A program made the translations under genes and the position numbers. Positions 15,625 to 24,159 of a stretch of DNA of 37,116 nt are shown in pieces. Positions within the stretch are counted from its first letter, which is position 1, and each line of letters begins with the position of its first letter. Under the pieces are notes generated by a model that saw only the letters and a program-made list of their open reading frames with translations, had not been told where the DNA came from and did no database searches. Origin of the DNA: Acinetobacter gandensis. Its GTDB lineage: Bacteria; Pseudomonadota; Gammaproteobacteria; Pseudomonadales; Moraxellaceae. The stretch covers positions 1-37,116 of the forward strand of contig NZ_LZDS01000015.1 in assembly GCF_001678755.1 (NCBI RefSeq), written 5' to 3'.

Positions 15625-18083
15625 GCAACTCCTTTTTCTGAAATTAATTTTTTACGTTCTGCGATCCGTTGTAAGAAAAGTTCGCCCCAATCGTTAGGAT
15701 CTTCACCAACTTCATTCATGAGATTTTCGAGAAGTTCTACATTGTCCTTAGAGCCTGAAATAATCTGTAAAACGTCACGCATTTCACCTAGATCCATTTT
15801 GCAGAGTGCGGAACGGCTACCCTGCTTAACTAAAAACATGCGTGAGTTTTCTTCTAGCTCTTTAATAATTTCAAATTCTTGCGGAGTGACCTTAAAGCCG
15901 TTTACATAGTCATCGTAATCAGCGCGAGGATTAGGTAAAAAGATTTGAGTAACGCTTTGTTCAACCATTGTTTTACCAATGTCAGAATCTAAAACGTCAC
16001 TTGGGGATTGCGTCATAAAGACACCTAGACCATTCAATTTACGAATAGTTTTCTGCTTATCTTTGGCAAAATCTTTGAAATATTCATCTGTTAATGGCTT
16101 CCAAAACTCGTCCATCCAATAAATAAATGGACTACCATCAATCAATGAATCTGTGATGTGTAATAGATAAGCCATGATTGGTGTACGGACTTCAGGATCA
16201 TCTAAAAATTCCGTGTAGTCATAACCAAAGATTGGCATTTTGGCTTTAGAAAAGTCTTGAGTATCGTATGGATTATCAAAGACCCATGATAAATTTCCGT
16301 CATGATCAGCAGTGTTACACCATTTAGCTAAACGATCCTGAAGCGAATCACCTCCGCCATTTACTTTCAGATTCATATATAAAACTGAAAGTCTGCGGAG
16401 TTCTAACGGCATATCATCACGCATAATGGTACGAACAGCCTGACTGATTTCCAGATCTTCGGCAGCATTACGAACGCCACCTACCAGAATTTTTACAAGC
16501 TTTTCTACAAACTGAATATTTGTTTCAGTCGGTGGTAGCTGCAACGGATTAAAGCCAGTTGGTACACCACGCTCTAAGGCATAGTATTGCCCCCCAATCC
16601 GTCTAATCCCAATTTCTGCGCCCCTATCTTTATCAAAGAAAACACCCTTCAGATTTTTATACTTACAAGCAAACATCATCATGGCCATGACTAGGGTTGT
16701 TTTACCCACACCAGTTGTTCCAATGACACACGTATTACCTGGCATCTTGTCATCTGTAGAATCTTGCTTATCAGGGCTAACATGATGATTAAAGTAAAAT
16801 GGTTGGCCACTTGGAGTTTTAAATAAAGCTAGTGCTTCTCCCCAAGGATTGCCGTCACGCTTACCTCTTGCGAAGTTATGAAAAGGGCTTAAAGCAGAAA
16901 AATTTAGGCTTGTGAGATATGCTTCTCTTGGACGCATATTAAAGTTACCAGCTAATTGCGAGAACCATGCACATTCAGGAACAGTATCAATTACAGCCAT
17001 TTTGAAACCTGCTTCATCTGATAGAGCAGTTCTGGCACTCGAAACATTTAGAGCAACTTGATTTGGTGAATCGCCAAAAATCGCAAGCGTATAGTGATAT
17101 TCGCCTAACTGGAAATTCCCGCTATTAGCTTCACTCATAGCCAGATCAATATCACGAATCTCTTGATCTGAAACGTCCTCTACAGAATTTAGTTGGCCTT
17201 TAATTGTTTTTAATTTATCTACAGCATCACGCTTGCCATAAACCGTGAAACTTTGAGTTTCAATGTATTCATAGTTTCCATACAGGATGGAATTGCACAT
17301 TCCTGATTCTGATAAACGTGGAAATTCTTGAATATCCAGAAAGCCTACATATTTTTGAGCTTCAGGATGTTTGATCTGTAAATAGCCATTTTTGTCACCA
17401 AAGAACAAGCGACTACTTGGAATATATTGATCAAGATTAGCCTGTCTTAAAGGGATTTCTTCCCAAACTCCATTAGTTAAGAAACCAAGCAGATTACACA
17501 TTTCGGAGTAGACAAAACCTTTCTTGGTATAGGTCACCAGACGTTCTGGATTGTAGTGATATAGACTTGCTTCAACCTGTTTGGCTACATCATCCAAAAT
17601 ATCGAGATCCCGCTTAATCTGCTTTTTCAGGGCTACTGGATCACGACTAGCTTTACTCTTAAAAATCTTTGTTAATCTGGAAATTTCAGGACGATAAAGA
17701 ATTGTTAAATACAATTCAGTAGCCATCTGTTTATTCTTTTCACCCTGAAACTGCTGATAATATCTTTCATTAAAATCAGCAATAAAATCATTTTCATAAA
17801 CGCCATTTAGACGTTCATTAACTCCCCTACGAATCTTATGCGTCCAAACAGCAAAGTGACCGCCACCTAAAGCACGATAAAAATTATTTAATCCTTCTTT
17901 ACGGATTCTAATAATATCGGCTTCAACTGTTTCAAACGAAATGCCTTCTAATTTCCATGTAGCAATATATTCACCATTTTTAAGCTTAATAACATTGTTG
18001 GAAACATGATTACCAAACGGCAGATAGTCTGAAATTGCGACTTCAGCATTTGCGCTATCTTTAACTTGCTGTTTTGAACGCAT
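15621..18083 (-). CDS. virB4: VirB4/TrbE secretion ATPase
   Basis: An 820-residue ATPase that powers pilus biogenesis and substrate transfer. The N-terminal domain (CagE/TrbE/VirB part) is followed by Walker A GTTGVGKT (about 455-462) and Walker B region PFIYWMDEFWK. The C-terminal part has KDKQKTIRKLNG and FMTQSPSDVLDSD, all typical of VirB4. AAGGA precedes the ATG, though at a long spacing. It starts 7 bases after virB3. Full length compared with the family (about 800 residues). Confidence 0.96.
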   Translation of the reverse strand: MRSKQQVKDSANAEVAISDYLPFGNHVSNNVIKLKNGEYIATWKLEGISFETVEADIIRIRKEGLNNFYRALGGGHFAVWTHKIRRGVNERLNGVYENDFIADFNERYYQQFQGEKNKQMATELYLTILYRPEISRLTKIFKSKASRDPVALKKQIKRDLDILDDVAKQVEASLYHYNPERLVTYTKKGFVYSEMCNLLGFLTNGVWEEIPLRQANLDQYIPSSRLFFGDKNGYLQIKHPEAQKYVGFLDIQEFPRLSESGMCNSILYGNYEYIETQSFTVYGKRDAVDKLKTIKGQLNSVEDVSDQEIRDIDLAMSEANSGNFQLGEYHYTLAIFGDSPNQVALNVSSARTALSDEAGFKMAVIDTVPECAWFSQLAGNFNMRPREAYLTSLNFSALSPFHNFARGKRDGNPWGEALALFKTPSGQPFYFNHHVSPDKQDSTDDKMPGNTCVIGTTGVGKTTLVMAMMMFACKYKNLKGVFFDKDRGAEIGIRRIGGQYYALERGVPTGFNPLQLPPTETNIQFVEKLVKILVGGVRNAAEDLEISQAVRTIMRDDMPLELRRLSVLYMNLKVNGGGDSLQDRLAKWCNTADHDGNLSWVFDNPYDTQDFSKAKMPIFGYDYTEFLDDPEVRTPIMAYLLHITDSLIDGSPFIYWMDEFWKPLTDEYFKDFAKDKQKTIRKLNGLGVFMTQSPSDVLDSDIGKTMVEQSVTQIFLPNPRADYDDYVNGFKVTPQEFEIIKELEENSRMFLVKQGSRSALCKMDLGEMRDVLQIISGSKDNVELLENLMNEVGEDPNDWGELFLQRIAERKKLISEKGVA

Positions 18084-18090
18084 GATATTG

Positions 18091-18417
18091 TTATTTCCTT
18101 TTCTTTAATTTAAGTGGCGAAAATGAGATTGCTCCCCATTTTTGATGGTTCTGGATCTGTTTCCCTCTTATGCGCCACCGCATCAATACTTGCTTTAATC
18201 GTTGGTCATCTACTTTTGTTATTGCCCGCATCCAGAAGTAAATAGGCACATAAATAGCTGCTATAAATAAAGTCACATAGGCACTAAGTAGATAAAAAGA
18301 CCAACCCGCTAAAAGAATTGCTACCCCCGTCACCAACAAAAAAGGCAACATTGGAACGCCAAAAAGCATGGCAGGACGAGTGCAACCCCTGAAAATTGGA
18401 TCAGAAAAATTCGACAT
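18091..18417 (-). CDS. virB3: VirB3 inner-membrane protein
   Basis: A 108-residue protein with FRGCTRPAMLFGVPMLPF at the N-terminus, the hallmark of VirB3, followed by two adjacent membrane helices (about 22-40 and 46-62) and a basic C-terminus (RWRIRGKQIQNHQKWG). Its ATG overlaps the virB2 stop by one base (TAATG). It associates with VirB4. Confidence 0.94.
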   Translation of the reverse strand: MSNFSDPIFRGCTRPAMLFGVPMLPFLLVTGVAILLAGWSFYLLSAYVTLFIAAIYVPIYFWMRAITKVDDQRLKQVLMRWRIRGKQIQNHQKWGAISFSPLKLKKRK

Positions 18418-18722
18418 TAGTTAATCAGCCAAGCAGCGATACCCGCAGCACCACCTACCAAAATGCCCCCGATAACGATGTTAGAAATGTCTGACCACTT
18501 CGCTTGTTGCCAAGCCAATTTAAAGCCAGCCCACATGATAGTGATGGTAAATACAGTTACAGCCACACCCGCTAAGACTGACTGAACATTAGCCATAACC
18601 GTATTAACTTTTGAGATTTGAGCAAAAGCAGGGCTTGAGATTAACGTCATGAACAACATCAATACGCTTGCTTTGATACCAGTCGTTTTAGTCGTTGTTA
18701 TTTGCGTTTGATTTGCTTTCAT
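18417..18722 (-). CDS. virB2: VirB2 pilin
   Basis: A 101-residue major pilin precursor. The start at 18722 (MKANQTQ) has GGAGA at proper spacing; a longer frame begins at 18743. A long signal peptide ends at SSPAFA. The mature ~66 residues contain two hydrophobic helices (VLAGVAVTVFTITIMWAGF and GGILVGGAAGIAAWLI) flanking a basic/polar loop, exactly the VirB2 pattern. A large inverted repeat lies just upstream (18762-18810). Confidence 0.94.
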   Translation of the reverse strand: MKANQTQITTTKTTGIKASVLMLFMTLISSPAFAQISKVNTVMANVQSVLAGVAVTVFTITIMWAGFKLAWQQAKWSDISNIVIGGILVGGAAGIAAWLIN

Positions 18723-18761
18723 TATTTTCTCCAAGTGAAGCAATTAAGACCTAGCGCATTA

Positions 18762-18810
18762 AGTACCAAGAACAATATTTTTGGAAAATAAAATATTGTT
18801 CATTGGTACT
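18762..18810. repeat. Long inverted repeat upstream of virB2
   Basis: AGTACCAAGAACAATATTTT (18762-18781) pairs with the segment at 18790-18810, its reverse complement with one extra base, around an 8-base loop. No T-run follows on the sense (minus) strand, so it is not a standard terminator. It lies 40 bp upstream of the virB2 ATG and may be an RNA hairpin that controls or stabilises the virB2 transcript, or an operator. Confidence 0.6.
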
Positions 18811-18856
18811 GTATATTTAATATATTACACTAAGTTTTAAACTTTTTGAAAATATT

Positions 18857-19534
18857 TTAAAAGATCATAGAAGATTTTAAACTTTTTTCTTTTTCTTTAA
18901 AATCTGTGCCGTTAGTTAAGAAAAATGAAGGCCGTTTCTCCACTACTGGAAGGCTTTGAAGTTCTGTATTTTCGGTATATCCACTGGAGTTAGGCATATC
19001 TGCATTAGTAGCAAAATATGCAAGCTGTTCCGAGCTATTCATAGGAGGTGAGGGAGGATTGAATTTTACAGGCATGGTATTGAGTGAACCATTAGCAAAA
19101 TAATTCAAATTTCTTGATACTTTCGCTACATACCCATTTCTAAATCCTGATGAATGGTTGCCAGTGTTATAGCAAGACATAGCTTTATAAATATCTTTGC
19201 CTTTTGCCCTATTTCGGCAGTCATTAAAGATAAATTGCATTGCGCTTAGATTGGTGCAGGGATCAAAAACTTGCTCGACACTAAGATTTAGTCTTTTGAA
19301 ATTAGCACTATTAATTTGAGCAAAACCAACATCAATATTTCGTCCCTGGCTAATTAATTTTTTGGCCATAGATACAGCTTCTTCATAGCTAGTCGGCTGT
19401 TTTTTAAGACCTGCGGCACGATTAACCCCTATCGCAAAAGGATTAAATGAGGATTCAGAATTAACAATTGCAGACGCAATATTCACATCAACTTGTGGCG
19501 CACATTGTTGTGCCAAAACTACGAAATCAATCAT
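18857..19534 (-). CDS. virB1: VirB1 lytic transglycosylase
   Basis: A 225-residue SLT-type enzyme that opens peptidoglycan for assembly of the secretion channel. The catalytic Glu is Glu27 in NSESSFNPFAIGVN, followed by VGFAQINSANF and MSCYNTGN, the conserved substrate-cleft motifs. No clear signal peptide is visible before the domain, which is unusual for a periplasmic enzyme. Its ATG overlaps the topoisomerase stop by one base (TAATG). Confidence 0.93.
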   Translation of the reverse strand: MIDFVVLAQQCAPQVDVNIASAIVNSESSFNPFAIGVNRAAGLKKQPTSYEEAVSMAKKLISQGRNIDVGFAQINSANFKRLNLSVEQVFDPCTNLSAMQFIFNDCRNRAKGKDIYKAMSCYNTGNHSSGFRNGYVAKVSRNLNYFANGSLNTMPVKFNPPSPPMNSSEQLAYFATNADMPNSSGYTENTELQSLPVVEKRPSFFLTNGTDFKEKEKSLKSSMIF

Positions 19535-21786
19535 TACTTTTTCACCTCAAATTTTGGCTTACCTTTTTGATCTGGATAAGTAGCGGAGCACCCATTTTTA
19601 TAGTTGGTACACCCCCAAAAATAGCCATTTGCCCCATTGATCCGTCTTAAATCACTGGCACATTGAGGACATGAATAGACTTCAAGAAGTGGCTTTTTAT
19701 TAACTTCAGGCAAAAAGACTTTGCAATCTGTTTCCCGATTGGGACAGAACCAGATCGGATCTTTACCTTCTTTTTTGGATCTGAATAATGGCGTTGAGCA
19801 TTTAGGGCAAGGATATTTGATTTTCTCTACTGGCTGACCTTTCTTGTCGTCCATAGAGTGCTTACATTCCTGATCATTGCAGATCCAGAAAAATTCTTTA
19901 GTTTGCGAATTTTGGAATTTATTTAAGCGACCTGTTTTACATTTAGGGCATGAATGAATAACTTTTTCGACTGGTTTACCCTTGTCGTCATCCATAGAGT
20001 GCTTACAGTCCTCACTGCTACAAATCCAAAAAAATTGATTGGTTTTAGTATTCTTAAATTTCTTTAACTGGCTTTTACACTTTGGACAATGTATTGCGTT
20101 TATAGCTGTAAGTTTTGAAGCTGTACTTAGCTCTTGAGCAAGTTGAGTGTATAAGGCAGAAACAACCGAATTATATGAAGTTTCACCAGATGCAATTTTA
20201 TCTAGCTGCAACTCCATCTCTTTTGAATAGTGCAGATCCAGAAAGCTAAACTTAGCTTTCAACAGACTACCAATTAGATCATTCCCTAATTTAGTTGGTT
20301 TTAAGACTTTCTTCTCTACCTCCAGAAAGCCCTTATTCAGAATATTGGCCATGATTGATGAATAAGTAGAAGGGCGACCAATCCCGCAACTTTCCAATTT
20401 TTTAATTAGTGAAGCTTCTGTATAGCGTTTTGGTGGCTTAGTTTGTTTTGCAATAACTTCACCGCTTTCAATATCAACTACAGAACCAACTTCTAAGACA
20501 GGCACCACGCCTGAAGGCTCGTTTTCATCTTCATTCAGGCAGTCTTTACCAAAAATCATCCACCCTTTTTTTATTAACTCACGGCTTTTAGCATGGAACT
20601 TATATTTCCCATCTTCAGACAGTAATTCCAAAGTAACGGCTTTATATTCAGCTTTGGCCAATTGACTTGAAATAGTACGTTCCCAAATCAATTGATATAA
20701 AGCTTTTTGTTCTGGTGACTTTCCTAGATCTTTATCAATTATGTGAACAGGTCGGATTGCTTCATGGGCATTTTGCGCCCCATCTTTTTCCTTAAACTTA
20801 TTAGGCTTTTCAGGTAAAGAAAATTGATGTTCATTAGCATAAGCAAAGATTTCTTCTACACTTTCATCAGCTATGTTTAGGCCGTCAGTCCGAATGTAAG
20901 TAATTGCCCCCTGTTCAAATAATGCCTGTGCTGCTTTGGTTGTTTGTTGAGGGCTAAAGCCTAACGCTACACTAGCAGCTTGTAAAAGTAGGGCTGTAGA
21001 GAACGGAGAAGGAGCATTTGAATACTCTGTTTTTTCAGTGCAGTTTAAAACTTTAACTTTCTTAGTTTTTGCAACTTCTTCAGCTAAGGAACTATCTAAA
21101 ACATAAGGCTGATCCTCAGTTACAAAATCTGTTGTAACCCATTGCGAGATCCATTTTTTAGGCTCTTTATCAAAACTCAAATTAACGCCAAAGTGGTTAG
21201 TAACTTTGAATTTCTGGATTTCGATTTCTCTAAGGACAACGATTAAAACAGCAGGAGATTGTACCCGCCCCGCAGATGAAGGCTGACCCATAAGATCAGA
21301 TGCAATAGGGGAAACTAGATAGCCCACCAGACGATCTAAAGCCCTACGTGCTTCTTGAGCATATACAAGCTGATAATCTAAACCACGCCCATTATTAATG
21401 GCTTCTTTAATAGCTTTTTCTGAAATCTCATTAAATTCTATTCGTTCAAATTGACCATCTTCCAGACCTAAACATTCTTTTAAATGCCATGAAATAGCTT
21501 CACCTTCCCTGTCTGGATCGGTAGCTAAATAAATCTTGTCTGCTTTATTCAAAAAGGCTTTTATTTTTTCAATACGTTTTTCGCCACCGTCAAAAGTTCT
21601 GTCACTAACTTTGGCATCAGGAATAAATGAATATTCCATTGCAAAATCATTGGCTATATCAATACCTAAGCCTTTTCTTGGTAGATCCCGAACATGGCCA
21701 ACACTGGCCACAACTTTAAAATCAGATCCTAAATAACTTCCAATTTTTGAACATTTGTTAGGAGATTCAACGATTACAAGATTCAT
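19534..21786 (-). CDS. topA: Type IA DNA topoisomerase (TopA-like)
   Basis: A 750-residue topoisomerase I. The Toprim domain has Glu7 in VIVESPNK and DPDRE at about 90-94. The active-site tyrosine is about Tyr297 in GAITYIRTDGLNIADES. Four C-terminal zinc-ribbon-like Cys motifs follow (CPKC, CPKC, CPKC, CPQC, each with a distal C-x(4-5)-C); the first two are near-duplicates. The enzyme relaxes negatively supercoiled DNA; plasmid transfer regions often carry their own copy (compare RP4 TraE, a topoisomerase III-like protein). It is the head gene of the virB1-B6 unit, coupled to virB1. Confidence 0.94.
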   Translation of the reverse strand: MNLVIVESPNKCSKIGSYLGSDFKVVASVGHVRDLPRKGLGIDIANDFAMEYSFIPDAKVSDRTFDGGEKRIEKIKAFLNKADKIYLATDPDREGEAISWHLKECLGLEDGQFERIEFNEISEKAIKEAINNGRGLDYQLVYAQEARRALDRLVGYLVSPIASDLMGQPSSAGRVQSPAVLIVVLREIEIQKFKVTNHFGVNLSFDKEPKKWISQWVTTDFVTEDQPYVLDSSLAEEVAKTKKVKVLNCTEKTEYSNAPSPFSTALLLQAASVALGFSPQQTTKAAQALFEQGAITYIRTDGLNIADESVEEIFAYANEHQFSLPEKPNKFKEKDGAQNAHEAIRPVHIIDKDLGKSPEQKALYQLIWERTISSQLAKAEYKAVTLELLSEDGKYKFHAKSRELIKKGWMIFGKDCLNEDENEPSGVVPVLEVGSVVDIESGEVIAKQTKPPKRYTEASLIKKLESCGIGRPSTYSSIMANILNKGFLEVEKKVLKPTKLGNDLIGSLLKAKFSFLDLHYSKEMELQLDKIASGETSYNSVVSALYTQLAQELSTASKLTAINAIHCPKCKSQLKKFKNTKTNQFFWICSSEDCKHSMDDDKGKPVEKVIHSCPKCKTGRLNKFQNSQTKEFFWICNDQECKHSMDDKKGQPVEKIKYPCPKCSTPLFRSKKEGKDPIWFCPNRETDCKVFLPEVNKKPLLEVYSCPQCASDLRRINGANGYFWGCTNYKNGCSATYPDQKGKPKFEVKK

Positions 21787-21789
21787 GGG

Positions 21790-22008
21790 TTATTTCCAAA
21801 TTGTAAAATTTAGGAAACTCGAAAGCCCACAAAGAAAAGATGAATATAAGAAAGCAACTACTTGAAATTTAGTGAAATCTATAAGGATTTCTAAAAGCAG
21901 TGCATCTTGTGGCATGAAGCACACAAGATAAACACATGAAATAACTAGAAAAAATTTTAAAAAATTTCCATATTTATTTAAACTTATAGCCATTTTCTTA
22001 AATCCCAT
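21790..22008 (-). CDS. Small membrane protein, function unknown
   Basis: A 72-residue hydrophobic protein with two membrane segments (about 17-33 and 45-65). It ends 3 bases before the topoisomerase start, so it probably belongs to the same transcript. The start is uncertain: the ATG at 22008 has a poor ribosome site, and a second Met lies 5 codons downstream. No family recognised. Confidence 0.5.
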   Translation of the reverse strand: MGFKKMAISLNKYGNFLKFFLVISCVYLVCFMPQDALLLEILIDFTKFQVVAFLYSSFLCGLSSFLNFTIWK

Positions 22009-22069
22009 CTTAGAGCTTTAAAGAATATAATCCAAAATATACCATATTGGAAATGGCTTTTGTATTTTT

Positions 22070-22348
22070 TTACTTGATTCTTATTATTTTTACTTCTTCT
22101 GTATAAATTTTTTCTTTCAAGAAATCATTAAGCCTAGTCAGATCCTTAAAGATCCTAGCTTTATCTTTTTCTCGTCTTGTTGTTAAAGTCCAAACCTTTT
22201 GGCCTGACCATGCCAGTTTTGCTGTGATAAAAAATCCACCCTCAAATTCATTAATAATTAACTCTTTAATAAATCCTTGTTTATTAGATTCCTCTAGCAC
22301 CACCTCTGAAATAGAAAAATCAGGATCAATATTTATAAAATCAGTCAT
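22070..22348 (-). CDS. Small orf of unknown function, head of transfer block
   Basis: A 92-residue soluble protein with AAGG upstream of the ATG. Its middle part (GGFFITAKLAWSGQKVWTLTT, then a basic stretch and a helix FKDLTRLNDFLKE) resembles in layout the 90-residue protein at 23498-23770. Both look like a small beta sheet followed by a helix, but they may only be analogous. It is the first gene leftward from the regulatory region with site A (22465-22478), and thus may be under KorB control. Confidence 0.6.
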   Translation of the reverse strand: MTDFINIDPDFSISEVVLEESNKQGFIKELIINEFEGGFFITAKLAWSGQKVWTLTTRREKDKARIFKDLTRLNDFLKEKIYTEEVKIIRIK

Positions 22349-22464
22349 CCATAAAACCTTTTAAAGCACCCATAACAAAGGTGCATTATGATCAATTTAG
22401 GTAATCTTGGTAAAGTTTTTTAAATAATTTAAAGAAATTTTAAATATTTTAGCTAAATTCTGCT

Positions 22465-22478
22465 TTAGTCATGACTAA
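22465..22478. promoter_or_regulatory. Site A palindrome (putative KorB operator)
   Basis: A perfect TTAGTCATGACTAA. It lies 117 bp upstream of the leftward transfer block and 7 bp before structured element copy 2, so it could control either or both. Confidence 0.7.
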
Positions 22479-22485
22479 AAACCTC

Positions 22486-22720
22486 GATGCTTGGATAAAA
22501 GCTGCAGCGTTTATCCAGGCATCTATATTACCTATCTAATCCAGATCCATAGCAGACATATCAGAGCAAAGTGTCTACTTTGCGAACTGGCGCAATCAGT
22601 TAAATTTACCCTTCCCTGATTACCGTTGATTTTCAAGCGAGCTTTAAAAAGCTGTGCTTTTTAAATGGCGACCGCAGAAAATAAACTGCTCCCATTTGAT
22701 TTAGTAGCGGGATTTAAATA
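22486..22720 (+). repeat. Three-copy structured element, copy 2
   Basis: The best-preserved copy. The 5' domain folds as GATGC/GCATC plus GGATAAA/TTTATCC around the loop AGCTGCAGCG. In copy 1 the second stem is changed at several positions but still pairs at 6 of 7. Then come the same GCAAAGT/ACTTTGC hairpin, the TTTAAAAAGC/GCTTTTTAAA hairpin and GGCGACCGCAG...CTGC. It follows a site A palindrome. No coding frame of note. The rest of the gap (22721-22839) holds a 9-bp inverted repeat TGAGGTTAT/ATAACCTCA and a further GGCGAC motif. Confidence 0.7.
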
Positions 22721-22730
22721 GTACATAGCA

Positions 22731-22758
22731 TGAGGTTATTAAAAGGGTTATAACCTCA
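22731..22758. repeat. Inverted repeat TGAGGTTAT/ATAACCTCA
   Basis: Two 9-bp perfect arms are separated by 10 bases, between structured element copy 2 and the site B promoter of the 86-residue regulator. No T-run follows. It could be an operator or a leader hairpin. Confidence 0.5.
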
Positions 22759-22834
22759 CGTTAAAACATACTATTGCAATGCTACTCCTCATAAATGGCG
22801 ACTCGATATAAGTAGTAAATTATTTGAAAAGGAC

Positions 22835-22861
22835 TTAATATCCACCTGTGGACATTTATTA
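22835..22861 (+). promoter_or_regulatory. Site B promoter of the 86-residue regulator
   Basis: TCCACCTGTGGAC, with one mismatch to site B at the first base (22840-22853), stands between TTAATA and TATTAA/ATTAAA, which fit weak -35 and -10 boxes with 16-17 bp spacing. The regulator ATG is at 22875, so the site is well placed for repression of that gene. Confidence 0.55.
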
Positions 22862-22874
22862 AATTGGATAAGTT

Positions 22875-23135
22875 ATGACTGAAGAACTAGGAACAGAAAC
22901 AGAAGCAGAAACAGAAGGAAAGGTATTAGATCGCAGAAAAAGATATAGAAAAAAGCCTACTACCAAAACTCCACTATCAGTTTATTTCAATATGGATGTT
23001 CCTGAAGATGTTGAAGCATTGGAAGCCTTAGAATATTTAAAAGATATTTATGGCGGGGAAAAACAAGGAAAAAGTGTAGCAGTCAAAGAAGTTTTAAGAA
23101 TTTTCTATAAACAATTGCAAGAAAAAAAAGCCTGA
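22875..23135 (+). CDS. Small ribbon-helix-helix-like regulator
   Basis: An 86-residue protein with a polar, Glu/Thr-rich head (1-20) and a basic patch (DRRKRYRKKPTTK). Then comes a strand-helix-helix pattern: PLSVYFNMD, VEALEALEYLKDIYG and KSVAVKEVLRIFYKQL. This arrangement fits the ribbon-helix-helix fold of small plasmid repressors, although I find no specific family. RBS GGA at 7 bases. The promoter carries site B, so this is one of two candidates (with the HTH protein at 4302-4688) for the site B repressor, acting on its own gene. Its stop lies inside a strong bidirectional terminator. Confidence 0.65.
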   Translation: MTEELGTETEAETEGKVLDRRKRYRKKPTTKTPLSVYFNMDVPEDVEALEALEYLKDIYGGEKQGKSVAVKEVLRIFYKQLQEKKA

Positions 23136-23154
23136 TTTAATCAGGCTTTTTTTT
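23128..23154. terminator. Bidirectional terminator, regulator/TrbM
   Basis: AAGCCTGAT/ATCAGGCTT stem followed by a run of T on the + strand; the complementary strand also ends in T8. It serves the convergent genes ending at 23135 (+) and 23166 (-) and overlaps the stop codon of the former. Confidence 0.85.
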
Positions 23155-23165
23155 CTTGCAAAAAC

Positions 23166-23486
23166 TTAGGACTTTTTAACTGTAGTGACTAACTTGTCAT
23201 CTACATAAAGATAAACTCTTTTATTATGTGTATAAGATGAAATTTTAGGTTGTCCTTCTCCCCCTCCAACAGATCCATCTTGATTACTGCTGACGAATGA
23301 ACAGTGAGGAAAGCCTTTACCTTTAGCCAGATCTTTTTTTACGTCACTAATTGTAGACTGACATTCAGAAACATTAAGACCGCCAGCAAAGCACATAAAA
23401 GCACGACAGCCATAATTTTCATCTTTAGCTGCAACTAAGGCAGATGCACTAGCTAAAGTTAAACCTAAAATAAATTTTTTATACAC
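23166..23486 (-). CDS. TrbM/KikA-like conjugation protein
   Basis: A 106-residue exported protein: GTG start at 23486, signal peptide ending near LVAA (about residue 20), then GCRAFMCFAGG, VSECQSTISDVKKDL and FPHCSF. The spaced cysteines and the C..fmC..gg...seC pattern are typical of the TrbM family (KikA of IncN, TrbM of IncP), periplasmic proteins needed for efficient transfer. It lies outside the main transfer block, convergent to the small regulator. Length is at the short end of the family. Confidence 0.75.
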   Translation of the reverse strand: MYKKFILGLTLASASALVAAKDENYGCRAFMCFAGGLNVSECQSTISDVKKDLAKGKGFPHCSFVSSNQDGSVGGGEGQPKISSYTHNKRVYLYVDDKLVTTVKKS

Positions 23487-23497
23487 AAGTAGTCACT

Positions 23498-23770
23498 CTA
23501 TTTAGATGAGTTTTCCAGTACGAATAACTTGCCTTCAAAGTTTAGAGATATTGTTTTGGCATTGCTGCACATTGAATAAATCTCTTGAATCAAGAAGGGT
23601 AAATTCCGTGTGAATCGAATTTTTCCTGATGCGGTATGAATGACGTGATCAACATCATTTACTTTAACAGTCACAAAATATTGGAACTGTTCGTTCATAC
23701 CAATTTCAACACCATAGTTATTGGCGTTGAAGTCATTGACTGTTTTCAAGTCATTCATCGTTAAAGCCAT
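23498..23770 (-). CDS. Small orf of unknown function upstream of trbM-like gene
   Basis: A 90-residue soluble protein (MNDLKTVNDFN near the start, FQYFVTVKVNDVDHVIHT, LPFLIQEIYSMC). It ends 11 bases before the TrbM-like gene, so the two form one unit. A Met 4 codons in is an alternative start. No family recognised; it resembles the 92-residue protein at 22070-22348 in size and strand/helix layout. Confidence 0.55.
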   Translation of the reverse strand: MALTMNDLKTVNDFNANNYGVEIGMNEQFQYFVTVKVNDVDHVIHTASGKIRFTRNLPFLIQEIYSMCSNAKTISLNFEGKLFVLENSSK

Positions 23771-24071
23771 TTCTGCAAGATCCCTAGTTTTTTAAAAGTG
23801 AAGTACGGATTCTTACAAAATATAATTAATTTAAAAATGTAACTGAAGTGTAACTGTGTGTAAAAGACACAAAAACAACAATTATTTTTAAACGCTTTTA
23901 ATATATATCAAAAAGTTTAAAGCTTTAATGAAATATTTAAAACTTTTGTAAAAAGTTTGTATATATCAAAGCTCATATTTTTTTTAGATCCCTTCCCTTT
24001 TTGTCATGTAAATATCACTTTAATAATCTTCTAAACATTTCTAAAAACTTTTTAAAAAAAACTAGAATCAG

Positions 24072-24118
24072 GTTTAAAAAGAGTTTAGATAAAGTTTAGG
24101 ATTGTTTAGTACAGTTTA
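24072..24118 (+). repeat. Helically phased GTTTA repeats beside the iterons
   Basis: GTTTA occurs at 24072, 24083, 24094, 24104 and 24114, with spacings of 11, 11, 10 and 10 bp, i.e. one per helical turn, in AT-rich DNA. The run ends 42 bp before the first iteron. Such phasing favours DNA bending, strand opening or a polymerising protein, so it is likely part of the origin. Confidence 0.6.
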
Positions 24119-24159
24119 AGAGCCTTAATTTCTTTTTGTAAAACATAAGTTTGCAAGCC

